DNA of 64,000 nt from Brienomyrus brachyistius (taxonomy: Eukaryota; Chordata; Actinopteri; Osteoglossiformes; Mormyridae), in assembly GCF_023856365.1 (NCBI RefSeq), contig NC_064552.1, positions 4,119,200-4,183,199 of the forward strand, in the 5' to 3' direction. Made by a program: the position numbers and the translations under genes. A model generated the notes under the pieces. It saw only the letters and a list, made by a program, of their open reading frames with translations. It was not told the origin of the DNA and ran no database searches. Positions 1 to 11,931 of the stretch are shown here, in pieces (within the stretch, counting starts at the first letter, position 1; each line of letters opens with the position of its first letter).

Positions 1-665
1 GCAAGAACTCGACATCCTCCGTGCATCCTGACAACCCGAGGTGGCCTGGAAATAGCTTGACATGTCTTGTGGCATCCTGGTCGGCGGTCCTATCCCCTTT
101 GCAGCGCAGCCCAAAGCCATTGCCAGAATGCTATTCCCACCCTAGTCTTATCTAACAAAGTCCCGCCTTTGACGGACGCATTGAGGACACCCCCATCTGG
201 CAGATAAAGCTCTGTGGCCCCAAAGGACGGCGATTTTTGGGTCATGAACCCGTACGCGTGTGACGAGGTGACTGTACTGCAGGCAGGGGACAGTTGAATC
301 ATTGCAGTGCTGATTACAGCCGTGCCAGAAATAGACGATTAAAACGCTGCGCTTCCCCTGTGCGATTTGGAGATCGCAAATGCGGAGGTCACCGGAAAGG
401 TCCGTTTGTGTTACCGATTAATGGACGTGACCCGGTTCAGTCTCACGAGGGGCCATTGACCTTTGGCACATTAAAAGTAAACAGGTAAAATGATAAGTTT
501 CTTTGACCAGAAAAGGTGACATCAAGGGCCTTAAAATGAAATCCCCTCGCATACTTCTGTGGCATCTTTGGTTAATGGGACTGTGGTGGTGAGTCAGGTA
601 GCCATTAGTGTTCTAACACCTCATTAATTGTCTTGTCCCACCGGATCCCTGTTGTTCCACAGTGT

Positions 666-720
666 GGATATACACTCACTGGCCATTTTATTAGGTACAC
701 CTGCTCATGAACGCAAACAG
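666..720 (+). repeat. Interspersed-repeat fragment
   Basis: The stretch reading ACTCACTGGCCATTTTATTA followed by GGTACACCTG is a motif I recognise from dispersed fish repeats. A short related piece (ATTAGGTACACATGA) recurs near 60,886. The boundaries and family are not determined. Confidence 0.35.
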
Positions 721-1971
721 CCTGCTCCTCCAGACAGCCAATCACGTGGCTGCAACTATATAGCACACCGACAGTGTCGGGATTCTCAGCTCCTGGCTGG
801 CTAAGCATTAGGATTACTAAGACGTCTGATCTAGGTGATTTTAAACGCAGCATGATTGTTGGTGCCAGATATGGGGGTCCCAGCTTCTGGGAAACAGCCC
901 CCTTCCTGGGATTTTCACATACTGGTGTACAGAGTTTTACAGAGAGCAGTGCATTAAACAGAAAAAAACATTGTCACACGTCAGGTACAGAATGGCCACA
1001 TCTTACATATATGTTCATATACATTCATAGACCCAAATGCCTATTTTGACTTCCTGCTCGTCTGTTTTCTTCCTTGCTGATGCCGTTTCCCCACTTTTAT
1101 TCAACCCATCTTAGCGTCTTCTAAGCCCCTCCTAACATGGTCATAAACAGAGCATTACACCTCTGTCACGGCAAGCACTGCACGAACTGCAGGCACGGCA
1201 CACACTGCATAAACACAGCTGGCCAAGTCCCTGACCGTGGGAGCCTCCGGAACCTAGTGCCCCAAACCCCCTGTGAAACTTCCCCCAATCCGAGCCGTCT
1301 TTCGTGTTATTTCTGATGCTTTGTGCCGAATGCACACGCGTGTGCGTATCAGCGGGAATCTCGGGCTTGTCAGGCTCCCAGCACTGCAGACGAATTGCTA
1401 CGGTGTGAATTGCTCTTAAACCTCCCATCCGTCTGCCACTTAATTCCATCGCAAGCCTTCAAAGAACGCTATAAGCCAGCAGCGTTCCAACTTAAAGGAG
1501 CCACTGAAATGAATCACTTGCCTACAGGAAAGGTTGTTTTTTTTTTAGCTTAGCGCTAAAGGCTAAAGTAGCTGGATAAATACGTTAATGTCTGGATCTG
1601 CCGACACCTGGGGAACGAGGCAGAGATGGACAGGAGGCTCATCAGCGCCACCAGCAGCGTGATCCGAGCGTGACGGAGCACCGCGCACCTCAAGCTAATC
1701 GCCAGCTTAGCGTCTTTTATCTCTTGTTCTTTTCTGACTGCTGCAAAATTATGGGATTTATTATAGCTCTCCTGGTATTTTATTTATTTTTTTATTGGAG
1801 CTGCACTTTTTTTGTTATTGGTTATGTGATTAAAGAGTTGGGCTGCTGATTTTTGGTTACGTAATGTTACCTGTCTTGGCCCATTGCCCAGGGCATCCAC
1901 ACCCCCCACATCTTAATTAAACATGTACATCAGTATTCTCCTCATTTTCTTTGTTAAAGTAGCTCATGGGA

Positions 1972-2191
1972 TTTTTACTTACACAAAAAATGTTCTGAGG
2001 GCCGAACGAAAAACGGTTGGTTCAGAAGGATGACCAATCAGATATTGATCAGATGTGAGACCGACCAATCGGATGTCTTGGTCCCACATCCTCCAGTTGC
2101 TTGGACCCGCCTCCTGTACAATGTGATTGGCTATCTCTCTGAACCAATCATTTTTCATTTTGCCCTCAGAACATTTTTATGTAAGTAAAAC
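1972..2191. mobile_element. Fold-back MITE (~220 bp)
   Basis: Long imperfect terminal inverted repeats: the left arm (1972-2025, including TGTTCTGAGGGC and GGTTGGTTCAG) is matched in reverse complement by the right arm (about 2138-2191, including CTGAACCAATC and GCCCTCAGAACA). The arms pair over about 55 bp with few mismatches. There is no coding capacity, so it is a non-autonomous DNA transposon-type element; the family is not identified. Confidence 0.7.
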
Positions 2192-3626
2192 TTCCAATGA
2201 GTGTTATAGTGGCCCTTCTTTCCGCAGGGTGAGCTCAGATCTGGAAAGGGGAGATCGCAGGAGCAGAGTGAAGGGACCATGCTAACAAAGGTAGAGAGCT
2301 TGAGCTGCCGTGAGCTGTTGTGTCTGGGCGCTGGTACTCGGCTGCAGGCGACCGCGGTGCACAGAGCACCGCCCCGCGCTGCTTCTCTTTTCACGTGGCT
2401 GGTTGCTCATCAACGCGACACAGACCCTGTTCCTGCTCGAGGGGCCGACAGCCGTTCTCCCTCTCTGCCTGAAAAGTGCCACTTTCCTTGGCACCGGGAG
2501 ACTGTCGGATCACTGTCTCGGTACAAGCATGAAAAAGGGGAATGTTTCCACGAGTGTGACGTACAGCTTTCATGCTGCATATTTCAGACCCCCGCCACCT
2601 GCTGCAGGACATGCTGGGTATAAAGTCTGCTCTTCCTTTCAGCGTTTACAATGTTGCAAATTGAATGCCAGACGGGGGGTCTCTCTGTTTCGCTAGCGAG
2701 TTCCCATTCCCGTGGTAGCAAAGGCTCTCCATCATCCAGCATCCCGCCAAGTGCCCTGCACCCTGCTGTCACGCCCTCCATTCCTTTCCGGTCCTTTCCT
2801 TAACCCCTCGCACAGCCCGGCTCTGACTACACGGTGGCGGGGAGGTACAAGCACGCGTTTCACCCGGTGCCCTTGGTCAGCGAAACCATCATGTTCTGGA
2901 ACATGATCCGTCTGTGTTCGCTCTGTTAATTAATTGTTTCTAAAACAATAATTCCCTCAACTCTGAGCAATTAGCAGCAGGAGCTGGATTTTCTTGATTT
3001 AAAACAAAGGCAAATGTTCATTCAAAGGGGATACATTTCAGAGCATGCTGGGATATCGTTCCTGTAATCTGTGCTTTGCCGTCCCTTTCGGATCAGAGCG
3101 CTGAGCCAACACACATTCCTTTATGAGGTTTCAGAAAGGTTAACAAAACGATCTTTAATTAAAACCTTACGATCGTTTGGCCTTTCGGCTGACCTGCAGA
3201 GCTGCATCACGTAATGATTTTGCTCCTTCAAACGGCCACTTATTACACGCTCCATAAGTGGACCACCACGTGACCACGTGTAAAACAAGGCGCGGCACTT
3301 TATTAAACGCCAGTTCAGTTTAATAATTTCTTCTTTAAAAAGCAACTGCTACAGTATCATTGGGTTTCATGCGTAGTGGGGGCGTGTACGGGGAGAGCTG
3401 ATTGGCCTCCAGAATGGAGAGGGGTGCTGAGAGACACATGTATTCGAAGTGGGGGCAAGGACAGGGATGAGAAATGAGAACGTTTTGGGAGTAGGGATGT
3501 GGTGAGTTATGCCAGCACTCTGCATGGGGGGGGGGGGCAGTCTCCAATGACACAATCTCAGGACTCTGATTGGCAGATTGAAACGTGGGGGTTGGAGGGT
3601 GCAGGGGTAGGCTCCCACCCTTCTCA

Positions 3627-3630
<4 letters not shown>

Positions 3631-3670
<40 letters not shown>

Positions 3671-3707
3671 GCGCGCACACACACACACACGCACACACAC
3701 GCACACA
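3631..3707. repeat. (CA)n microsatellite
   Basis: Nearly uninterrupted CA dinucleotides with a few G interruptions (GCACGCGCGC) for about 77 bp. Alternating purine/pyrimidine; expected to be length-polymorphic. Confidence 0.95.
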
Positions 3708-6274
3708 AACAGACAGTGCTCTCGGTGTCATAAATATTTCATTTTGCACTTCTGAAGCTGGTTCCTCTGCATGTTAACTAGGATGCTCTGCCCCCTTTGA
3801 AAAATGGGCCCCTGTGAAGTTAATGGATTCTGCCTAAAAAAAATTAAAAATAAGAAAAATAAGGAAAGGATGGGATGATCTAAGTTGGATGACTCCCTGG
3901 GAGGCTGGGGGAGAGAGACGGGGAAGGAGTTGCTGTGTTTTGCATGTTTACAATTCGGCTTCCATCTTCTAAGCCACATCCGGACTTAGGTCGCCGCCCT
4001 GCTGTCCAGAAGGGGTAGGCGGCCGCTTTCCACGCAGCTGTGTGTACCGTTGAGCACCTAGCTGTCTAATTTTGGTTGTTGCCTTTGGTCTGTTGGTGCA
4101 TTTCGTTCAGCTAGCTTTCTCATAAACGGCCTGTAGCACGGCTTCAGATGCGCACAGTGACCGACCGTCAAGGTGCCGTGAGTGAGAGGCACGGGAAATA
4201 CCACTTGGTCAGTCGATTCCACGAATTAACGCGATCTCTTACTCGCCATTACGAATTCGTGTCACCGTGCCAGAGAAAGTTGTTCCCAAACCCACATTCC
4301 GCTCCGTCGTCGTGCGCCAAACTCAAGCAGCGTGGAGATGCTGCGGGCGAATACGTCCACTCGCCTGTGTGCCCCCCCCACGAGCTGCGCGGGTCGCTGG
4401 TAATTTCCTGCGGCTTCTTGCAGACACGCCGCATAATCCGGCGAGCACATCTAGTCCCGTCCTGCCTGAAGAAGCCCCAGGCTACTGTGATGTGTTGTAA
4501 TGGTTTCCTCCGGCATGAAACAGTTACAGCCAGGTGATGCGGCAAAACAAGCCCTATTTACCGGCGGAAAAAATAAAATGCAACATGGTGATATGTTGAC
4601 AGGTTAAGATGGGTGCTGAGTGGATCGTTTGACAAACTAAGCCACGAGCGTACAAGCACACAGCCATGTCCAGGCGGTTCTGAAACTGTTTTGCAAGCTT
4701 ATTTATTCCAACTCATTCCGAACTCTTCTGGACGAGCCCAGTGTCGTACCACAGATGCTCCGGGATTCAGCTCCTGCGTGGCCATCGGCCTTAGTCCCTG
4801 CACTGCGCTCGGCATGCTCTCCAAGCCGGGGGGCAGCCTGACAATCCCCGAGCTGTAAGCTGGATCCTTGGCCCATCATCCTGGCTCGGGGCTGCCCCCT
4901 CAAACGGAGGCGGTGTTCACCACCACTAAAAGCATGGATTTGTGCAGGCCCCTTATTTGGTAGATGCCGAAGCAGCACGTTCTACTAACCAACCAGCTAG
5001 CTATGATATTCAGACCACTTGCTAGCTAGTTATTTAGTTTTGAAACATCTGAAGGGGTGGAGCCTCTCCATCTCCCCCCGCATATATTAACCAACTTGGT
5101 CACATCCTGCCACATCTGTCAGACTGCGCTGCCCACGACTGTCAGCTGGACAACATGTGACTGCAAACGATAAAACAAGCAAACCTATTTTTTCTTTAAT
5201 ACCGGTCTGTTAACACTTCACTAGCTTTGGAAATATCACAGGCTCTTTCCCTGTCAGTTGTGGACGTTAAGGCACAAAGTAAAAAAAATTCATAATAGCA
5301 AACACCACAAAAAACACAAGTAATAAAGCGCAGGTGAAGGATTTGTGTGTGGTGCTTTCCAGAATGTTCCAGTTTCAACCGGAATCCACAAGGGGCTGAA
5401 TGGGGTGAAACGGCTGACAGAGATGACCTGGCTCTCTGGGTTTTAACGGGCTGGTCCGGCCAGTGCGAGAGATGGTAAGCGAATACCTTTCTCGCTACAC
5501 CTCATTTTGAAATATAAATTGCTTTTCTGTGTCTAGAAGGGCACACTGGACTGCTTTGGAGCGGAAAGCCAGCTCAGGCACGTCAACGCGACCCACAGTC
5601 GCTCGTCCATGGCCCCGGACACTGCATCCGAATATGTAACTGGACGCCTCGTTACTGAGAGATCTCTCACGGGAGGTGGCACACAGTTGTTTACCCACTT
5701 AATAGGATTTCTGGGCTTTAATAGGGTGGCCATTAATCAAACATCAATCGCTAAGGGGGGAACATGAACGTAGTATCCGGTCATCTTGCTTTGCCCCTCC
5801 TTTAGGGAGACGCTAAGGCCCAACCTGAGGTCCGGGAAGCAAATAAATAACAGCAGTGGCTGTTCCTTCAACGTGACGTCAGGGTCTCGCTCAAGTCCCA
5901 CACACACACCATTTAACACCATTTGCTGATGTAGATCTGCAGATCTGTAGGTCATCAGAAATGACTCCGCATCGCCGCTGTTGTCTCCAGACCACCATGT
6001 AGATTGTTAACTCAAACATCCTCACTTGTAATTAAAACTGGGGAGTTTGTCAGCATGGGACTGTAAGGGGGTCAGCAGGGAGGAAGACGGCAAGGCCTCC
6101 AGAGACATGTCATTGGTGGATCTGGGTCGGAGTCCCGCCCACACAGGAAATGTCCCTTCTTAGTCGTGGTGGTGCAGAACATGTGATGGAACTGTGGGGT
6201 TTAAATCGAAATCGAGGAACCTTCGAGTCAGCATCTTCGGCACTGCCAAGGTTCAAGTAGCTGTGTTTCTTTAT

Positions 6275-6293
6275 GGGGGGGGGGGGGGGGGGG
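6275..6293 (+). repeat. Homopolymer run of 19 G
   Basis: Uninterrupted guanine tract. Similar G or C tracts recur elsewhere (for example 28,768 onward and 34,941-34,955), a frequent texture of this genome and a likely place for sequencing-length error. Confidence 0.9.
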
Positions 6294-7204
6294 CGCACAT
6301 CACGTAGAAACGAGAAAAAAAAATGTTTTGGCTGAGACAGCAAGGAATCATGGGAGATTATACAGCATGCATAAAGACAAGCAGGGCTGCAGCTGCAAAC
6401 ATTTCGATCTTCTGTATGATCATTTCCACACCCCGGGAAATGAAGTGGGGGGGGAAAAAAAACTCCACAGGAAAACGTCTCAAGGTGTCAATGCACTGGG
6501 CTGAGCTTCATCTCACACCCGGCCTGTGAAAAAGGCTTTGAGAGTCAAGAGACGTTTTCCGACAAGCTGGCCGTCACGCTGAGCGAGCTGGAAATGGGTC
6601 ACGCTGCAATGGCAAAGACACCCAGACATGCTCGCTCACCGCGGAAACACTGCAGAAAAAAACACACACGAGGAAAACAACAAAGAAGAAGAAACGAAAA
6701 AAAGCGACAGACCAGACTAGCCGCTGTCAGATCTCACAAACGCGACCGAGGGGCTGAATTTGTGTTGTTACTACACTACGAACTGCACAAATCCCACTGA
6801 CAGGATAAAGAGGCCGACTTAACGTCCTGAAAACTCAGAAATCAAAGCCTAGTTCCCAGCTTCCTTTCGTCATTTCTCTGTCTACCATTCGCTTAAAAGA
6901 AATGAAACGTTTTTTTTTCTATAATTATATAATCTTTCATGCTGATGCCAAGCATATCAGACAAAGGATTAATATCCCTGACATTCAATTTTATCAATGA
7001 AGCAAATGAGCGTTAGTTTTAAAATGAGATTGACCTGCAGGAGCGGAGATCACACCCCTCATTTACATAGGTCGACGCCCCCTTCTGGTCAAGGAGAAAT
7101 TGGTTGGTTCATTATGCAGACATTCTGCCTGTCAAATGGCCACAACATTAATGAAGAACCCTACTCAATGAAGGACTATGGTGAACTTACAGCATATCCC
7201 AGAA

Positions 7205-7262
7205 ACCCGAGGGACCAGGGAACACCCTGGATGGGATGGCAGGCCATCACAGGGCTCATACT
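7205..7262 (-). repeat. Degraded SINE/LINE-type fragment
   Basis: The wording around CACCCTGGATGGGATGGCAG and CCATCACAGGGC resembles, in reverse orientation, the GTGCCCTGCGATGGGCTGGC segment of the SINE copies at 11.6 and 30.7 kb. Short and diverged. Confidence 0.35.
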
Positions 7263-10200
7263 AATGTACCACTTGCAGTGTTAATGGCCTCAATTCACCT
7301 AACTGCATGTGTTTTAGACTGGTCCCTTTGGTATATTTTTCCTAATAACAACAATAATGGTAATGCAATAGATGAGCATTTTGCAGAAACTATATGGGGA
7401 GAGTCGTATATAAACATGAACCGAGAATCCGCGGGTCCCAAAATGAGCGATAAAATAGTAGTTATCGTACTTTAGAGCAATTCACTGGCATCGGGCTCCT
7501 GAGGGCCATGAATGTCAAACAGGAAGTAAGGGAGAGGGCCGGCAGGACGAGCTGCACACAGAGTATGACTGATGTTGGGGTGTCTCCATGCCAGCAGGGG
7601 GGAGGTGGGCACCGGCTGCAGACGAAAGACCATCACTACTCTGCATGCTGCCGTCTCTGTTTGTCATCTCTGCTGCTGAAAGGGGGGGATGGGGAGGGTT
7701 TACCCCTCACCTTTCTACTTAAGAAGTTCCTCTAGTGTCAGGAACTCAATTTAAACCCTTCAACACTCCCCTCCCACAAACGGAGAAGCTACGTGCCGAG
7801 GAGATATAGGCACCCCGCTTACCCCAAGGCAGATAATTGTCGCCGTTGACCGGATGCACTGGAAGTTCCTGACAGGTTTCCTGCGCCTCTATCTACTGGC
7901 AAATGTCACGGAATGATAGGACAGTGCCCCCTCCCCCCCCCCATAAAAAGCAAAAGAAATGCTCCTCTTTAAGTCCACCCTCTAAAAAACAGCAGTATGG
8001 CAAAAGGAGTAGTTAACTCACTGTAAGTGCAGAGCCCGTTGGGTGGGGTAACTTAATGAAGCCATTAACCTGACAAATGTATAAATTCTGCAGCTCAATT
8101 TCTCAGCAATATGCTAAAAGAGAAAACAAATGCTAATTACTAACCTGTAGCAGCAGAGGAAATTGTAATTAAAAAAAACGGGGGATGAATACGAACAGAA
8201 AAAAAACAGCGACTCGTGAAAAGAAAAGGCCAAAAATATCCCGGCCGCTTCTCGGTTCCTTGACATTTGGGCGCGTGAGGTGGCGAAGCGGGGAGACAGC
8301 AGGGAGTAATGAGGGTGACAGAAATTACCCAGCAGGCCTTGCTGTCATGGCGGAGTCGCCCACAAAGCGGCACAAAAAAATGAGAGGGAGTCGGGAAGCC
8401 AGGAAAGCCTAAAGCCGAGTGACGCTGTCCGTCGCGGAGACGTGATCCGGAGCCGAGAGGCGCTGTAGGCTCGACTTAATGACCAGAGCCATGATTCCCA
8501 CGGAAGGGAAATTGTTTTAGTGAATTATTGCAGCTTGTTAGACCTGGAGCCCAAGATAAGGCCCTACGGGGAGACTCTGGTGCTCCGGCCAACGTTATCG
8601 TCCCTCTTTCTGCTTGATTGTAATGTATGTGTCCGTCCAAGCCAATGCACGGCGATATCCCTCCTCAGCTGTCAGCGCCTCCCCGCCTCTGTCTCTGATT
8701 CGGACGGCCACCGCATCAAGGCAATTTGGGCAGGGGACGAGGGGGAGGCGAGGCGGGCTGTAGGGAAGGGGCCCTAGAGACTGGCTTCTCAGGTATTGTT
8801 CCAATCAGTCATGATTATGATTTCCAGATCTTGTTGTTCCTCAGTTCCAGCTCATTCAACCTGCAGGTATAATGGATGGTGCTTTGAAGCTGGAGCCCAC
8901 GTATCTCCAGGAAGCCGCTTCTAGCATCTGAACTCAACTCTCGCCCTCTGGAACCACCCTGGATTCTGTGACTCAAGTCTTCCACTGTTGTTCCAGTCTT
9001 AATTATTAATCCCCTGGCTTCAATCTGACCACCAACTGGCCTCGGGGCCTCAGATGGGAACTGCCCTCCCAGGAGGAGGTGAGCCCTCATGACCCTGGAA
9101 GGAGTCGTGTTCCCCCCTCTCTCCTTTAAGACTCTAAGGAAGGAGTCCCCAAAAAACCTTGTGGCATTAAAACGAAGATAGAAGCGACCAGTTACGTAAC
9201 GCTTCTTCGGTTTGCCGAGGAAATGGCGACAGCCATTATCTCACATGCTTTGTCATTTTGAGTTCCTTCACATCCACCACCCTCTGATTCCCATCCATCC
9301 CCCAAACCCTGAGCTGATCGTCCCGTATGTGAGACCCGCAGGCATTCGCAGTCAGCCGAGCTCCCGTACCAAACAGAAAGTTCCGGGTTATGAGGCTTCA
9401 TTCTTCATTCTACCCAGAGAGGCAGAGAGTATTTTTTATCTCCTGTGTCTCACATTATATGTTTCCAGTTGATCATTACAGTTGTACCGCATTATTGGTT
9501 TTGGTTTCTGTGGTGTCATTACAGAGTTGAGATGTTTTAGGCTCATTTGTTAAGTTTCAGCTTCAGCCCATGTTAAGAGCTTCAGGGTGGGAAGCCGGAC
9601 CTTCCTGTTCCAGAAGGGGTCTCTGCTGAATTTGGCACCTTTCTCCTCCACCTGTCCACTCGTAGGCTTCTCCTTCTCCTAACGTGTCTTCACTTGTCAT
9701 GACTTGGTGTCGCTGGCACAGTTTCTGCAATCATATGGAAAGAATCCCGGCGTCTCACTACCTCACGGCCCAGCGGTGCCGCCCAACCAACGATCCGTAC
9801 TTAAACGTACCAGCCGGCGTTTGGCGGCCAGCAGTCTGGAGGTGTCTGCAGTGATGTGACGGGGATTTGTGCTGCCACTGCCCGCGAGCATGCCATGAGG
9901 CAGACGCACCCCCGCTTAATGCGTCCGGAGAAGCTCTTCACGCTCTTCGTCATGAACTCCGGAATCAGTGCCCACGCGCCTCAAAAGCACCAACGACGGA
10001 TCCTTCATAAATTCTATACAGTGGAATTACATCCTCATCCTTTGTCGGATCAAAAAAAAAAAATCCCTAAATGAGAGCGGCCTTTTTGGCGCAGCCCTCG
10101 CCTGAGCCTGCTGCTTGAAAAGCAGATGAGCAGAATGTCAGGTAGCTTAAGGAGCCGCCCAATGAAAACACGGCATCTCATATGCACCTCAGCGGCGTGG

Positions 10201-10315
10201 TGTAAACACAAACAAACAGCACTCTCATGGTACTTTCGAGGAATCCATGTAATTGCATGAATTGATCTTGAGGTTTTCACCTCCCATCAGTCATACACAT
10301 CCACTGAAGTGTCCC

Positions 10316-10319
<4 letters not shown>

Positions 10320-10348
<29 letters not shown>
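10320..10348. repeat. (CT)n microsatellite
   Basis: About 28 bp of perfect CT dinucleotides, followed by a degenerate pyrimidine tract to about 10,375. Confidence 0.9.
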
Positions 10349-10352
<4 letters not shown>

Positions 10353-11424
10353 CCTCTCTTTTTCACTCTCTCCTTACTTGTGCACGGAATATTCCCTGGG
10401 ATGGACTCGAGCCAGGATAGACGCTGAGAGTCCCTGCCCTGTGGATGCGTCACCTTCAGAAGGTCTTTTTGGCTAAAGGGGATTAATGGAGTCATACACA
10501 CGTGCTGAGAGTGCACCACGTGCCCCCCCACACACCCCCACACCCTACTCAGATCTGCCTCCACTCCTCTGAGAGCAGACGCTGCTATCAGCTCAGCCAA
10601 CGCACTGAATTATACCACGGGATGGGGGCGAGGAGAGTTTCGACCTTCATGAATATTTACCCACAGTCCTCTTCTGCCCACACCATCGACTCCAGCGCCT
10701 AGTCAACCCCCCATACCATCCACCAGCATGGGGGTGGGGCTCCACACCGACCTGCTGCTCTATACCTGCCCAAGCATCATGAGGTTAAATTAGGCGGCTT
10801 GAAGAAGAAGGCCGTGTTGTGTTGATGATAGTCACATGATTCTTGGATTTTTGCAATAGAGGCAGAAAGGAGTAGTTAGACAGCTCCCAGTTATGCTTTT
10901 AACTCTTAAACAATGTGCACAGTCACACAAAAGCCCTGTGCGTGCAAGTCACAGAGAAAGAGCTGTTTTCCAGTCGGTCTTGCAGAAATATATGTGGTGG
11001 AAAGCTGAAGGTCGTTTGTCAACGTCTCACAGTTGCTGCGGTCAACTAATTTGCGGGCATTCAGCAAAATCGTTTCCCCACTGAGACGACTTATGCTTCC
11101 AACCAACACCGTCTGTTCACCAGCAGCCGTGCAGTTCGCACGGGGCGCAGGCACCTGAAAGTTCTCGGAAGTTAACTTTCTGCTTTCTCAACCTCCATGA
11201 AAGCATCTCTCTATGCAATCCTGGTGTTCTATCAAAAGAGTCCTAGAAAAGCACAGCAGACGAGGAAGTGAGGGTACTTACTCCATCTCCATGGGAATTA
11301 GCCATCAGTCTATATGCATGGTCAAACTGTCCTGAAGGGTTATGGAAGATCTCTCCTGAAGGGGGCAGTAAACTGCGGGATATCGACTCAAAGCTAGATT
11401 AGGGTTTCTTACTTACTCCTCAAG

Positions 11425-11560
11425 CTCTCAAGTTCTGAGTCCTTCAGGAACTTCAGTGTAGAACTCTCTGGTTCTCGGTCCTTCAGGAACATCAGTGTAG
11501 AGCTCTCAAATTTTGGCTCCTGCAGGAACTTCTATTTAGGGATCTCAAGTTCTGGGTAAG
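11425..11560 (+). repeat. Imperfect tandem repeat, about 3 units of ~45 bp
   Basis: Units share the wording CTCTCAAGTTCTGAGTCCTT / CAGGAACTTCAGTGTAGA with substitutions in each copy (second unit near 11,468, third near 11,508). The SINE at 11,561 inserted in the last unit, so the unit's final bases form its target-site duplication. Confidence 0.7.
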
Positions 11561-11917
11561 GGGCGGCATGGTGGTGCAGTGGTTAGCACTGTCGCCTCAC
11601 ACCTCTGGGACCCGGGTTCGAGTCTCCGCCTGGGTCACATGTGTGCGGAGTTTGCATGTTCTCCCCGTGTCGTCGTGGGGTTTCCTCCGGGTACTCCGGT
11701 TTCCCCCCACAGTCCAAAAACATGCTGAGGCTAATTGGAGTTGCTGAATTGCCCGTAGGTGTGCATGTGTGAGTGAATGGTGTGTGAGTGTGCCCTGCGA
11801 TGGGCTGGCCCCCCATCCTGGGTTGTTCCCTGCCTCGTGCCCATTGATTCCAGGATAGGCTCCGGACCCCCCGCGACCCAATAGGATAAGCGGTTTGGAA
11901 AATGGATGGATGGATGG
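11561..11917 (+). mobile_element. tRNA-derived SINE, copy 1, with 14-bp TSD
   Basis: The 5' part carries RNA polymerase III-type internal promoter boxes: an A-box-like TGGTGCAGTGG near 11,571 and a B-box-like GGTTCGAGTCT near 11,615. A long central body follows, and the 3' end is a TGGA/ATGG tail. A 14-bp direct repeat, AAGTTCTGGGTAAG, flanks the element at 11,547-11,560 and 11,918-11,931, the signature of target-primed reverse transcription. A closely similar copy lies at 30,663-31,019 on the same strand. The tail implies mobilisation by a LINE with the same 3' end; that LINE is not in the window. Confidence 0.88.
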
Positions 11918-11931
11918 AAGTTCTGGGTAAG

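Larger units (their letters stand above)
1..11424. other. Intergenic region without recognisable genes
   Basis: No open reading frame here resembles a known protein or chains into a plausible exon series; all are short and lack splice-consistent neighbours. What the stretch does hold is listed separately: a fold-back MITE near 2.0-2.2 kb, a CA microsatellite at 3.6 kb, a 19-G run at 6.3 kb, a CT run at 10.3 kb and old repeat fragments. Conserved non-coding enhancers could be present, but single-sequence reading cannot reveal them. Confidence 0.6.
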
